8,131 nucleotides of DNA from assembly GCA_020429545.1 (NCBI GenBank), contig JAGQLF010000034.1:1-8131 (forward strand). Reading direction: 5' to 3'. Shown here piece after piece: positions 1 through 5,317 of the stretch (position 1 is the stretch's first letter; each line of letters begins with the position of its first letter). Under the pieces are notes generated by a model that did not search any database, had not been told where the DNA came from, and worked only from the letters and a program-made list of their open reading frames with translations. The position numbers and the translations under genes were made by a program. The DNA is from Candidatus Dojkabacteria bacterium (GTDB lineage Bacteria > Patescibacteriota > Dojkabacteria > J137).

Positions 1-22
1 AAATCTCAATTTTTTGTTTCAT
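1..22 (-). CDS. Probable 5' end of a gene leaving the window (partial)
   Basis: On the minus strand an ATG at 22-20 opens a frame reading MKQKIEI up to the window edge, so only seven codons are visible and no function can be assigned. The start is supported by context. A -10-like TACACT (plus positions 30-35) ends 7 nt before the ATG, the same geometry as several other genes here, and the gene would be divergent from the transferase at 132 with a hairpin repeat between them. The Lys-rich opening is typical of a protein N-terminus. Chance occurrence cannot be excluded from seven codons. Confidence 0.35.
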
Positions 23-29
23 GCCTTGT

Positions 30-35
30 AGTGTA
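30..35 (-). promoter_or_regulatory. Candidate -10 box of the left-edge gene
   Basis: TACACT on the minus strand ends 7 nt before the ATG at 22. It matches TATAAT at 4 of 6 positions and keeps the key T-A...T positions. No good -35 is seen. Confidence 0.3.
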
Positions 36-38
36 ACC

Positions 39-92
39 CAACTCCAGCTCTACCCTTTGATTAAAGAGGGAGTTGTCGTGACGGAGTTGTTG
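39..92. repeat. REP-like hairpin repeat, degenerate copy
   Basis: CAACTC (39-44) pairs with GAGTTG (70-75) around an inner stem CCTTT-GATT-AAAG. It is followed by a small GTC-GT-GAC hairpin (75-82) and the tail GACGGAGTTGTT (80-91). The core CCTTTGATTAAAG is shared with the repeat at 5265, and the tail matches GACGGGAGGTGTT in the copy at 7745. It lies between two divergent promoters. A longer reading of the transferase frame back to an ATG at 21 would translate this repeat, which argues against that start. Confidence 0.65.
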
Positions 93-95
93 TTA

Positions 96-124
96 TTCAT
101 TCTAAGACCAAAGAATGATATGAT
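96..124 (+). promoter_or_regulatory. Promoter of the ATE/GNAT-like gene
   Basis: TTCATT (96-101), a 17-nt spacer and TATGAT (119-124, 5 of 6 matches to TATAAT) place transcription initiation at or next to the ATG at 132. This suggests a leaderless mRNA and decides between the possible starts at 21, 120 and 132. Confidence 0.5.
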
Positions 125-131
125 TCTTTAT

Positions 132-785
132 ATGAGCTACTTTGTAACAGATACAAAAACAGTTGATTTTAATGATGCTGAGATAACCAGCGCATACAGT
201 GAAGGTTATGTGCTCACAAGACTTGGAAAAGGTGAAATGAATCAAACAAGATCACTGCGGATAAATTTAAGCAGTTTTGAATTTACTTCAGAGAATAGAA
301 GAATATTGAGAAAAACCGAAAAGTTAAATTTTGAAGTTATAGGACTGCCTTATACTGATTATACTTGGGAGATTCATAAGCTAGGTAAAGAATACTATGA
401 AAGAAAATTTGGCGAAGGTGTTATGTCGGCTTCAAAGATAAAAGATATGTTCAACAGTGTAGAAGAAGAAAATATGACACATACCATAGCCTATAAGTAC
501 GATAATAAAAATATAGGATATTGCTTGATTTATAAGAACACAGAAATTATGCACTATGCATATCCTTTCTATAACTTAGATTTAGGTATTTCTAACCTTG
601 GAATGGGAATGATGATTAGAGCAATTCAATATGCAAAGAATGAAGGATTACAATATATCTATTTAGGATCAGTTGTAGATCCTGAATCAAAATATAAACT
701 TCAATTTAATAATTTAGAATGGTTTGATACTGATAAGAAGAATTGGACTAATGATATTAACGAGCTTAAGTTATTGTTAAGTTAG
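132..785 (+). CDS. Aminoacyl-tRNA-protein transferase-like GNAT-fold protein
   Basis: This 217-aa protein resembles the catalytic half of arginyl/leucyl-tRNA-protein transferases (ATE/Bpt), enzymes that move an amino acid from tRNA to protein N-termini in the N-degron pathway. Visible signatures are SSFEFTSENRR (residues 47-57), matching the family's F-x-S-x-x-RR element, LGMGMMIRAI (156-165), the acceptor-binding region of the GNAT fold, and YIYLGSV plus YKLQF (175-192), like the family's YYLGY...MxYK stretch. The N-terminal cysteine cluster of classical ATE proteins is absent; the only Cys is residue 131. The start at 132 is preferred because a -10 box ends 7 nt upstream and because earlier in-frame codons run through a hairpin repeat. 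It converges on the small membrane protein gene with 16 nt between stops. A FemX-like or other GNAT acyltransferase is possible, so the substrate is uncertain. Confidence 0.7.
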   Translation: MSYFVTDTKTVDFNDAEITSAYSEGYVLTRLGKGEMNQTRSLRINLSSFEFTSENRRILRKTEKLNFEVIGLPYTDYTWEIHKLGKEYYERKFGEGVMSASKIKDMFNSVEEENMTHTIAYKYDNKNIGYCLIYKNTEIMHYAYPFYNLDLGISNLGMGMMIRAIQYAKNEGLQYIYLGSVVDPESKYKLQFNNLEWFDTDKKNWTNDINELKLLLS

Positions 786-801
786 TTATTTTATTAGGAT
801 T

Positions 802-1071
802 TTAGAGCTTAGAGTATATATACAATACTAAGAATATTAGTGCCAAAAGCACCAAGATAACTACAATATTGAATAAGAATAAGTTAGAGAGTATCAATGT
901 ATTAACTAATACTGCTACAAAATTGATAATTAAATTCTGAAGTGCACTCGAAAAAATTAATAGTAAAACAAATACAACAAATCCACCAACAATCCATGAA
1001 CATCCTTGCAAGTTTAAACTTTCAAGCTTGTTAGATTTTGATGAAAAACTTTTAAAAGATGTTCGTTTCAT
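802..1071 (-). CDS. Small membrane protein, unknown function
   Basis: This 89-aa protein has a Lys/Ser-rich N-terminus of about 23 residues, then three hydrophobic stretches at roughly 25-41, 44-62 and 65-86, ending in YIYSKL. It is almost certainly an integral membrane protein, and I recognise no family. There is one Cys (residue 24), just before the first helix. It begins 19 nt after the stop of the DUF1858 gene on the same strand, so the two are probably co-transcribed. A weak AATAAT lies 7 nt before its ATG and could give a separate start. No Shine-Dalgarno is visible. Confidence 0.6.
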   Translation of the reverse strand: MKRTSFKSFSSKSNKLESLNLQGCSWIVGGFVVFVLLLIFSSALQNLIINFVAVLVNTLILSNLFLFNIVVILVLLALIFLVLYIYSKL

Positions 1072-1090
1072 AATTTTTATTATTTACAAA

Positions 1091-1321
1091 TCATTCTACC
1101 TCATTATTAATAACACTTTCTAGGTGCTTAATCATTTCTTCAAAAAATCTTCCTTCAATTCCATGAATCTTTGCTCCTTCTGCTAATGTATCAAAATCGG
1201 CAATAACACAGTTTACACAATATAAGCCATATTCGTAAGTTAAAACTGGCGCAATTTCTGGATAGTCGAACAGTAAGTCATTTATATTTTTGTGAATGTC
1301 TATGGTGAGTCTCTGGCTCAT
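1091..1321 (-). CDS. DUF1858 / hybrid-cluster-associated disulfide domain protein
   Basis: This 76-aa protein is a stand-alone copy of the small helical domain known as DUF1858 or the hybrid-cluster-protein-associated redox disulfide domain. The order of motifs matches: an N-terminal strand with a turn (LTIDIHKNINDLLFDYP, residues 5-21), then G-x-x-C-x-x-C (Cys35 and Cys38 in YCVNC), then the DTLAEGAKIHGI helix (44-55). In the family the two cysteines are thought to form a redox-active disulfide, but the physiological partner is generally unknown. The length is normal for the family. It ends in TGA, the only TGA stop among the complete genes. It is the first gene of a probable two-gene unit with the downstream membrane protein, and is divergent from tRNA-Leu. 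Confidence 0.85.
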   Translation of the reverse strand: MSQRLTIDIHKNINDLLFDYPEIAPVLTYEYGLYCVNCVIADFDTLAEGAKIHGIEGRFFEEMIKHLESVINNEVE

Positions 1322-1326
1322 AGAAC

Positions 1327-1332
1327 ATTATA
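1327..1332 (-). promoter_or_regulatory. -10 box of the DUF1858 gene, leaderless type
   Basis: A perfect TATAAT on the minus strand ends 5 nt before the ATG at 1321. Transcription should therefore begin at or within a base or two of the start codon. The -35 region is weak. Confidence 0.6.
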
Positions 1333-1403
1333 TCTAAAAATACCTCTTATTAAAGTGAACTTGTAATTTTCTACAGAGGGTTTAATATTTTTGATTTTCA
1401 AAG

Positions 1404-1409
1404 TATAAT
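1404..1409 (+). promoter_or_regulatory. -10 box for tRNA-Leu
   Basis: A perfect TATAAT lies 18 nt upstream of the mature tRNA 5' end, implying a leader of about 12 nt for RNase P to remove. With a 17-nt spacer the -35 would be TTTAAT (1381-1386), a poor match. Confidence 0.55.
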
Positions 1410-1427
1410 TACAACGATCAATCACGT

Positions 1428-1511
1428 GCCGAGGTGGTGGAACTGGTAGACACGCTGGTCTTAGGAACCAGTGCTCGCAAGGGCTTGCAGGTTCGATTCC
1501 TGTTCTCGGTA
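1428..1511 (+). tRNA. tRNA-Leu, anticodon UAG
   Basis: A complete 84-nt class II tRNA. The acceptor stem GCCGAGG (1428-1434) pairs with TCTCGGT (1504-1510) with two G-U pairs, and the discriminator is A1511, as expected for leucine. The anticodon stem CTGGT/ACCAG (1455-1459, 1467-1471) encloses the loop CTTAGGA with anticodon TAG at 1462-1464. The long variable arm folds as GCTC-GCAA-GGGC, and the T arm is GCAGG-TTCGATT-CCTGT (1487-1503). UAG reads the CUA codon and, by wobble, other CUN codons. The 3' CCA is not encoded (the sequence continues TAT), so a CCA-adding enzyme is needed. It ends 3 nt from the stop codon of the convergent membrane protein gene. Confidence 0.97.
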
Positions 1512-1514
1512 TAT

Positions 1515-1868
1515 TTATTCAAACTCCTCCACTCTAAAAATAGATTCAAATTTTGCTTTCATTTTTATGTATTCTCTAGACTTCCAAATAAAACCTACAA
1601 GACAACCAACCAGAAGAGATATACCAAAACCAACAAACAAAGCATAATAAGTGATTGGTTCTTCACTATTAGTTAATAATTTTGTAATAAACAAGACTAT
1701 AAAACTAATATTAAAGAATATAAAGAAACCAATTATAAAAAAGATCCATGTAATTTTTAATAGACTTTCTTCTAGACCTTTAACTTTTTGAATCCAATGC
1801 TTATTTATATTTCTTTTAGCCTCTGATTTTATCGCATCTGTAATTTTTCCTAGTTTGCTATCGTTCAT
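1515..1868 (-). CDS. Two-helix membrane protein, unknown function
   Basis: This protein is 117 aa from the ATG at 1868. A charged N-terminal segment of about 38 residues, rich in Lys and Asp/Glu, precedes two hydrophobic helices at roughly 39-62 (FFIIGFFIFFNISFIVLFI) and 73-95 (YYALFVGFGISLLVGCLVGF), followed by a short charged tail. I do not recognise the family; the topology resembles small holin-like or DUF membrane proteins, but nothing specific supports that. A longer frame reaches an ATG at 1895. The shorter start is preferred because TAAACT ends 7 nt before 1868, with TTGGTA 16 nt further upstream. It is convergent with and almost touching tRNA-Leu, so the 3' end of any tRNA precursor is antisense to this gene. 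Confidence 0.6.
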   Translation of the reverse strand: MNDSKLGKITDAIKSEAKRNINKHWIQKVKGLEESLLKITWIFFIIGFFIFFNISFIVLFITKLLTNSEEPITYYALFVGFGISLLVGCLVGFIWKSREYIKMKAKFESIFRVEEFE

Positions 1869-1875
1869 ATAGATT

Positions 1876-1903
1876 AGTTTAAATGTATAAACCATATTAC
1901 CAA
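1876..1903 (-). promoter_or_regulatory. Candidate promoter of the two-helix membrane protein gene
   Basis: On the minus strand TTGGTA, a 16-nt spacer and TAAACT (plus positions 1876-1881) lead to the ATG at 1868 with 7 nt between. Both boxes match consensus at 4 of 6 positions. The longer ATG at 1895 has no comparable box. Confidence 0.35.
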
Positions 1904-1970
1904 AGTTGGATTAGAAATTCGAAATATAGTTTTACATCCTATTTCTTGCAGGGTTAACAAAATTTATCTC

Positions 1971-1994
1971 GTACTTTTGTAGGCACAAAAGTAC
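1971..1994. repeat. Perfect 10-bp inverted repeat with 4-nt loop
   Basis: GTACTTTTGT (1971-1980) and ACAAAAGTAC (1985-1994) are perfect complements around the loop AGGC. The hairpin would form equally from either strand. It is not followed by a T-run, so it is not an obvious intrinsic terminator. It may be part of a dispersed repeat or a structured RNA together with the next inverted repeat. Confidence 0.75.
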
Positions 1995-2005
1995 TGCCAA
2001 AAGCC

Positions 2006-2075
2006 TTGGGGTGATAGAATGCCCTTCTCATGCTTAAAATTTATCGTCAAGTTAATCGGTTCTCTATCACCCCAA
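2006..2075. repeat. 13-bp perfect inverted repeat enclosing 44 nt
   Basis: TTGGGGTGATAGA (2006-2018) and TCTATCACCCCAA (2063-2075) are perfect complements. They start 11 nt after the preceding hairpin. The 44-nt interior has no strong secondary pairing that I can see. The layout suits the closing stem of a small structured RNA, the ends of a miniature repeat element, or a DNA-binding site. I cannot choose between these without genome-wide copies. Confidence 0.7.
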
Positions 2076-2153
2076 ACCCCACGTGTCAGTCATTTTTCTT
2101 ACATAAGTTTTTTTATTTAAATGCTAATCGCTAATTGCAAACAGCTTTTTTTG

Positions 2154-2182
2154 TTGACATGCCAACCCTTACAAATCATAAT
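2154..2182 (+). promoter_or_regulatory. Near-consensus promoter for the PEP-synthase-like gene
   Basis: A perfect TTGACA (2154-2159), a 17-nt spacer and CATAAT (2177-2182, 5 of 6 matches) form the best promoter in the window. Initiation near 2189 would give a leader of about 13 nt before the ATG at 2203. That leader has no Shine-Dalgarno sequence. Confidence 0.8.
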
Positions 2183-2202
2183 GATTAAGAATTATCCAGC
2201 TA

Positions 2203-4239
2203 ATGAATAGAATAAAAGTAAATACATATATAGATGATTTAGTAACAGTAAAATCTTCAGATATTCCACTAATAGGAAGCGAAGCTTTTAATTTCTCTAG
2301 ACTCTATAATCAGGAAATTAAAGTACCAGAAGCTATTGCATTAACTACATTAGCTTTTGATGATTATTTAGTAACAACAAATGCAACTGAGCAAATCTTA
2401 AATCTACTATCTAATGTGCAACCTTTTGTTAGGCAAACTGCTAAAGATGCATCAGAACAGATTGTAAATATTATTATGACTAATGAAATTCCAAAAGGAA
2501 TAAAAAATAGTCTACAAACAATATTTCAAACATTAGTTGGGAGCGGAAATAAATCTTATATTCAGCTTGAAGCATCACATGTAATTGATGAAAAATTTTT
2601 GCCTGTTGAAGTTAAAGATTTAGCTTACTATGACATTAATGATTTTGAAGATTTTATAAGTAAAATAAGGTTGATCTGGTCAAGTTTATTTTTAACAGAA
2701 TCGATAGAGTTTCGTACTAACAAGTACTATAGAGGACCAATAACGATAGCAATCTTAGCTAGACAAATGAAGAAATTTGAAATAAGCGGAAAGGCGTATT
2801 CGATTCCACCAATCACAAGAGAGCCAGATATGATTGAGGTTACTTCAAACTTTGGTATTTTAGATAGGACTATAGATCTTGAGCAGTCTGCGGACTCTTA
2901 TAAGATAGATTTACACAATAAAAAAATAGTAGAGAAAACTATTATGCCACAAGAATTTATGCTTCTAAGAAACGGAACACAGAATGGATATTCTGAAAGG
3001 AAAACTAAAGTTGAAATATCCAAAGAATGGAAAAGAAGACAAAAGTTGGAAGATAAGTATATTTTGGAACTAGTTGATTTACTTTCAAATCTTGAGGATG
3101 GTTATAGTGCACCTCTAGAAATAGAATGGGGAATTGAAGCTGGCGATCTATTTGTGACAGATGTTGAGATGATACCGGTAGCTAATAAATTTGAAGAAGC
3201 TCAGCACAGAGAACTATTAAAGAGTTTTGGTACTGATAAATCAGAATTAATACAGGTTGATAAGGAACATTCTATTAAGAGTATAGAAGATGAAATTGAA
3301 AATGTTAGTAAAAGTGAAGATCCACAGATAGAAAACAAATTAAATGAATTAATTGAGATTGATTCAAATAAACAAAAAGACATTAGCTGGCCTAATTGGG
3401 CTAATAAATACAGCCTCGTAGCCAATACATTACTAGATATTTCAACTATAGATGCTAATAACATACATGCAATGTCTTTATTTAATGGTACCTACTTTGA
3501 CTCCACAGAGCTGATTTTTGGTAAGAAAGTACTTCCAGAAATGATTTTTGAAAATAAGGGGAAACTCAAAACTTGGTTAGACGCAATGGTACAATCTGTA
3601 TCAGTTGCAGCAACAAATGGTGGTAAAAAAGATTTTATATACCAATTTTCAAATCCATTAGCATCAGAGCTAACTCACATTTCAGTTCCGGATAAATTTA
3701 AACAGTATTATGGAGATGAAAGGTTTATTCAGTATCCAGAGGCTCTTGTAAGTGAAGTTCTTATTTTGCAAATGCTTGAAGATCACTACACCACTCCTCC
3801 AATACACGTATGTTTGCCTTATGTTCGGAATGTTGAGAATTTAAAGGACTTGAAAAAAATATTAAATTCTGGTGGATTAACTAGATCAGGAACAAGGCAA
3901 TTTTTTGCAGAAGTATCTGTACCGTCATTTGCATATGAGATTGACGAAATAGGAAAGGATTTGATAGACGGTCTCATTATTAATTATGATGTCCTACTCA
4001 GAATTTCTGTTTATAGATCAAAACCACGAGAGATGGACCATAAAACTCTTTCAAAGTTGATCAAAAAAATTATAAATGATGCAAAATCCTTAGAATTAAA
4101 AACATATGTTAAATTTACCACTAGGTCAACGCTTGCTCTTGAATTGATTTCTGATTTTAATCCAGATGGATTTATTTTTTCATTTATGCCTTCAGAAGAA
4201 CAAATACAGATAATACAGAGGAAGGAAAATCTTGGATAA
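2203..4239 (+). CDS. PEP synthase / pyruvate phosphate dikinase-like pseudoenzyme
   Basis: The 678-aa protein has the outline of PEP synthase/PPDK. Residues 20-325 resemble the ATP-grasp PEP/pyruvate-binding domain: GSEAFNFSRL at 25-34 for the usual GGKxxNL, VPEAIALTTLAFDDYL (41-56), FEISGKAYSIPPIT (192-205) for SGVAFT-DP-T, and LEIEWGIEAGDLFV (305-318) for the closing DIEW element. Residues 400-671 resemble the PEP-utilising TIM barrel, for example IHVCLPYVRNVENL (534-547) and DGFIFSFMPSEEQI (655-668). Between them the GGxTSHAA phosphohistidine domain is missing, replaced by a charged, probably helical linker (345-395). ATP-site and barrel residues also look lost: R-S-S-A reads QLEAS, the Q-x-R-P end reads DVEMIP, M-x-E-x-P reads VSVPS, S-x-G-x-ND-L reads IINYDVL, and the catalytic Cys region reads VKFTT. 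The family usually has about 750-900 residues. The frame is intact, so a retained non-catalytic role is likelier than decay. Function unknown. Confidence 0.7.
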   Translation: MNRIKVNTYIDDLVTVKSSDIPLIGSEAFNFSRLYNQEIKVPEAIALTTLAFDDYLVTTNATEQILNLLSNVQPFVRQTAKDASEQIVNIIMTNEIPKGIKNSLQTIFQTLVGSGNKSYIQLEASHVIDEKFLPVEVKDLAYYDINDFEDFISKIRLIWSSLFLTESIEFRTNKYYRGPITIAILARQMKKFEISGKAYSIPPITREPDMIEVTSNFGILDRTIDLEQSADSYKIDLHNKKIVEKTIMPQEFMLLRNGTQNGYSERKTKVEISKEWKRRQKLEDKYILELVDLLSNLEDGYSAPLEIEWGIEAGDLFVTDVEMIPVANKFEEAQHRELLKSFGTDKSELIQVDKEHSIKSIEDEIENVSKSEDPQIENKLNELIEIDSNKQKDISWPNWANKYSLVANTLLDISTIDANNIHAMSLFNGTYFDSTELIFGKKVLPEMIFENKGKLKTWLDAMVQSVSVAATNGGKKDFIYQFSNPLASELTHISVPDKFKQYYGDERFIQYPEALVSEVLILQMLEDHYTTPPIHVCLPYVRNVENLKDLKKILNSGGLTRSGTRQFFAEVSVPSFAYEIDEIGKDLIDGLIINYDVLLRISVYRSKPREMDHKTLSKLIKKIINDAKSLELKTYVKFTTRSTLALELISDFNPDGFIFSFMPSEEQIQIIQRKENLG

Positions 4240-4278
4240 CCTCAATTGCGTTGCCATACTGCATTATCCATGGTTTTG

Positions 4279-4287
4279 TGGTACAAT
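4279..4287 (+). promoter_or_regulatory. Extended -10 promoter for the SPFH gene
   Basis: TGG-TACAAT is an extended -10 element (TGn plus a 5 of 6 hexamer), the class that needs no good -35, and none is seen. Initiation near 4294 gives a leader of about 23 nt to the ATG at 4317. The element lies inside the upstream frame extension that begins at TTG 4251, which argues that translation starts at 4317. A weaker TATTTT at 4304-4309, 7 nt before the ATG, is an alternative. Confidence 0.5.
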
Positions 4288-4316
4288 ATTTAAATTTACT
4301 TCTTATTTTGAGTTAT

Positions 4317-5252
4317 ATGGATGGATTTGCATACTTCCTAGTTTTTCTTTGTATACTAGGTTTAATCACATTTTTCTCAACATTTTTTATTGTTGAGCAG
4401 CAGAAAGTTGCAGTAATTGAAACATTTGGTAGATTTTCAAGAGTTGCAAGGCCAGGTCTTAATTTTAAAATTCCATTTGTTGAACGAATTGCAGGCAGGT
4501 TATCTTTAAGAGTTCAACAGCTTGATGTAAAAGCTGAAACAAAAACTCAAGATAATGTTTTTGTGCATATAACGGTTTCTGTTCAATATTTTGTAAATCC
4601 AGAAAATGTTTATGATGCATTCTATAAACTTGATGATCCTGCACTTCAAATCAACTCATATGTATTTGATGTAATTAGGGCAAGGGTGCCTAGAATTAAT
4701 ATTGATAGATTGTTCGAAGAAAAAGAAGAGATTGCAAATGCAATTAAAGAAGAGCTAAACGAAACTATGACTCAGTTTGGTTTTCAAATTTTAAATTCAC
4801 TAGTTACAGATATTGATCCAGATGCAAAAGTTAAAGTAGCAATGAACGAAATTAATGCAGCTGAGAGAATGAAGGTTGCAGCCAGAGAAAAAGCCGAAGC
4901 TAATAAAATTATGAAGGTTAAAGAAGCTGAAGCTGACGCAGAATCTAAAGCACTTCAAGGAAAAGGAATTGCAGATCAAAGATTGGCAATTGTTCAAGGG
5001 TTAAGAGAGTCTGTTGAAGATTTTCAAGAAGGAGTTCAAGGAACAACAGCTCATGATGTGATGAATCTTGTTTTAATGACACAATATTTTGATACATTAA
5101 AAGATGTTGGGCAGTATTCAAATACTATATTAATTCCACACTCACCAGGTGGAATGCAAGATATTGAAACTCAATTAAGAAATGCAATGATTCAAGCACA
5201 CGAAGTTGAAAGAAGTGCCTCAAGAAACGAACCTGGAAAGAAAATAGCATAA
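4317..5252 (+). CDS. SPFH/band-7 membrane protein, HIR-like
   Basis: From the ATG at 4317 this is a 311-aa stomatin/prohibitin-superfamily (SPFH) protein. These proteins oligomerise on membranes, organise microdomains and often regulate proteases or channels. A single N-terminal membrane helix (6-26) precedes the SPFH domain (about 26-180). A coiled coil follows, with NEINAAERMKVAAREKAEA (177-195) and the Ala/Glu/Lys repeats typical of the family, then a conserved C-terminal patch with LMTQYFDTL (253-261) and IPHSPGG (273-279). Remembered plant hypersensitive-induced reaction (HIR) proteins share these features nearly word for word: LSLRVQQLDV (63-72), ETKTQDNVFV (74-83), AFYKL, VFDVIRA and the QYFDT/IPH-PG tail. 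The gene follows the PEP-synthase-like gene but has its own promoter. It converges on the HtrA-like protease gene, a plausible but unproven functional partner, since SPFH proteins elsewhere control membrane proteases. Confidence 0.92.
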   Translation: MDGFAYFLVFLCILGLITFFSTFFIVEQQKVAVIETFGRFSRVARPGLNFKIPFVERIAGRLSLRVQQLDVKAETKTQDNVFVHITVSVQYFVNPENVYDAFYKLDDPALQINSYVFDVIRARVPRINIDRLFEEKEEIANAIKEELNETMTQFGFQILNSLVTDIDPDAKVKVAMNEINAAERMKVAAREKAEANKIMKVKEAEADAESKALQGKGIADQRLAIVQGLRESVEDFQEGVQGTTAHDVMNLVLMTQYFDTLKDVGQYSNTILIPHSPGGMQDIETQLRNAMIQAHEVERSASRNEPGKKIA

Positions 5253-5264
5253 ACCTCTTCACAA

Positions 5265-5293
5265 CCTCCCCTTTGATTAAAGGGGGAGGTGTC
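5265..5293. repeat. REP-like hairpin repeat between convergent genes
   Basis: CCTCCCCTTT (5265-5274) pairs with AAAGGGGGAGG (5279-5289) around the loop GATT with one bulged G, followed by TGTC. This is one half of the family seen at 39 and 7745; the second half (GAC-GGGAGGTGTT) is absent. It sits 12 nt after the SPFH stop and 25 nt from the convergent protease stop, so its strong stem could end transcription from both sides. Neither strand shows the T-run of a standard intrinsic terminator, so that role is inferred from position only. Confidence 0.75.
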
Positions 5294-5317
5294 CTAATTT
5301 CTCGGTCCAAATGGGTT

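Larger units (their letters stand above)
1869..2202. other. Gene-free interval with structured DNA
   Basis: This interval of about 330 nt lies between divergent genes and holds no credible reading frame. Its left edge carries the promoter of the minus-strand membrane protein, its right edge the strong promoter of the PEP-synthase-like gene, and its centre (1971-2075) two inverted repeats and a 10-nt direct repeat (AAAATTTATC at 1959-1968 and 2036-2045). By eye the centre is richer in G+C than the flanking DNA. Confidence 0.6.

Noticed and set aside
1091..1093. Possible recoding of TGA (as in Gracilibacteria)
   Set aside because: The DUF1858 protein ends at normal family length at this TGA, and no gene in the window needs an in-frame TGA.
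1434..1676. Plus-strand frame opening with MVELVDTLVLGTSA
   Set aside because: It is a translation of tRNA-Leu and then of the antisense of the membrane protein gene; this is a well-known false frame at tRNA-Leu loci.
3201..3464. Minus-strand frame inside the PEP-synthase-like gene
   Set aside because: Antisense shadow, rich in Ser and Leu as expected from reversed Asp/Glu/Lys codons, with no start signal of its own.
4251..4316. Longer SPFH protein starting at TTG 4251
   Set aside because: The extra 22 codons contain the likely promoter, and the family N-terminus with its membrane helix begins at the ATG at 4317.
5265..5289. CRISPR-like repeat suggested by similar hairpins at several sites
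   Set aside because: The copies are kilobases apart, differ in length and have no regular spacers; no cas gene is present.
4800..5310. Two minus-strand frames overlapping the SPFH gene (4800-4997 and 5125-5310)
   Set aside because: Both are antisense to a well-conserved coding region; the second also begins inside the hairpin repeat.
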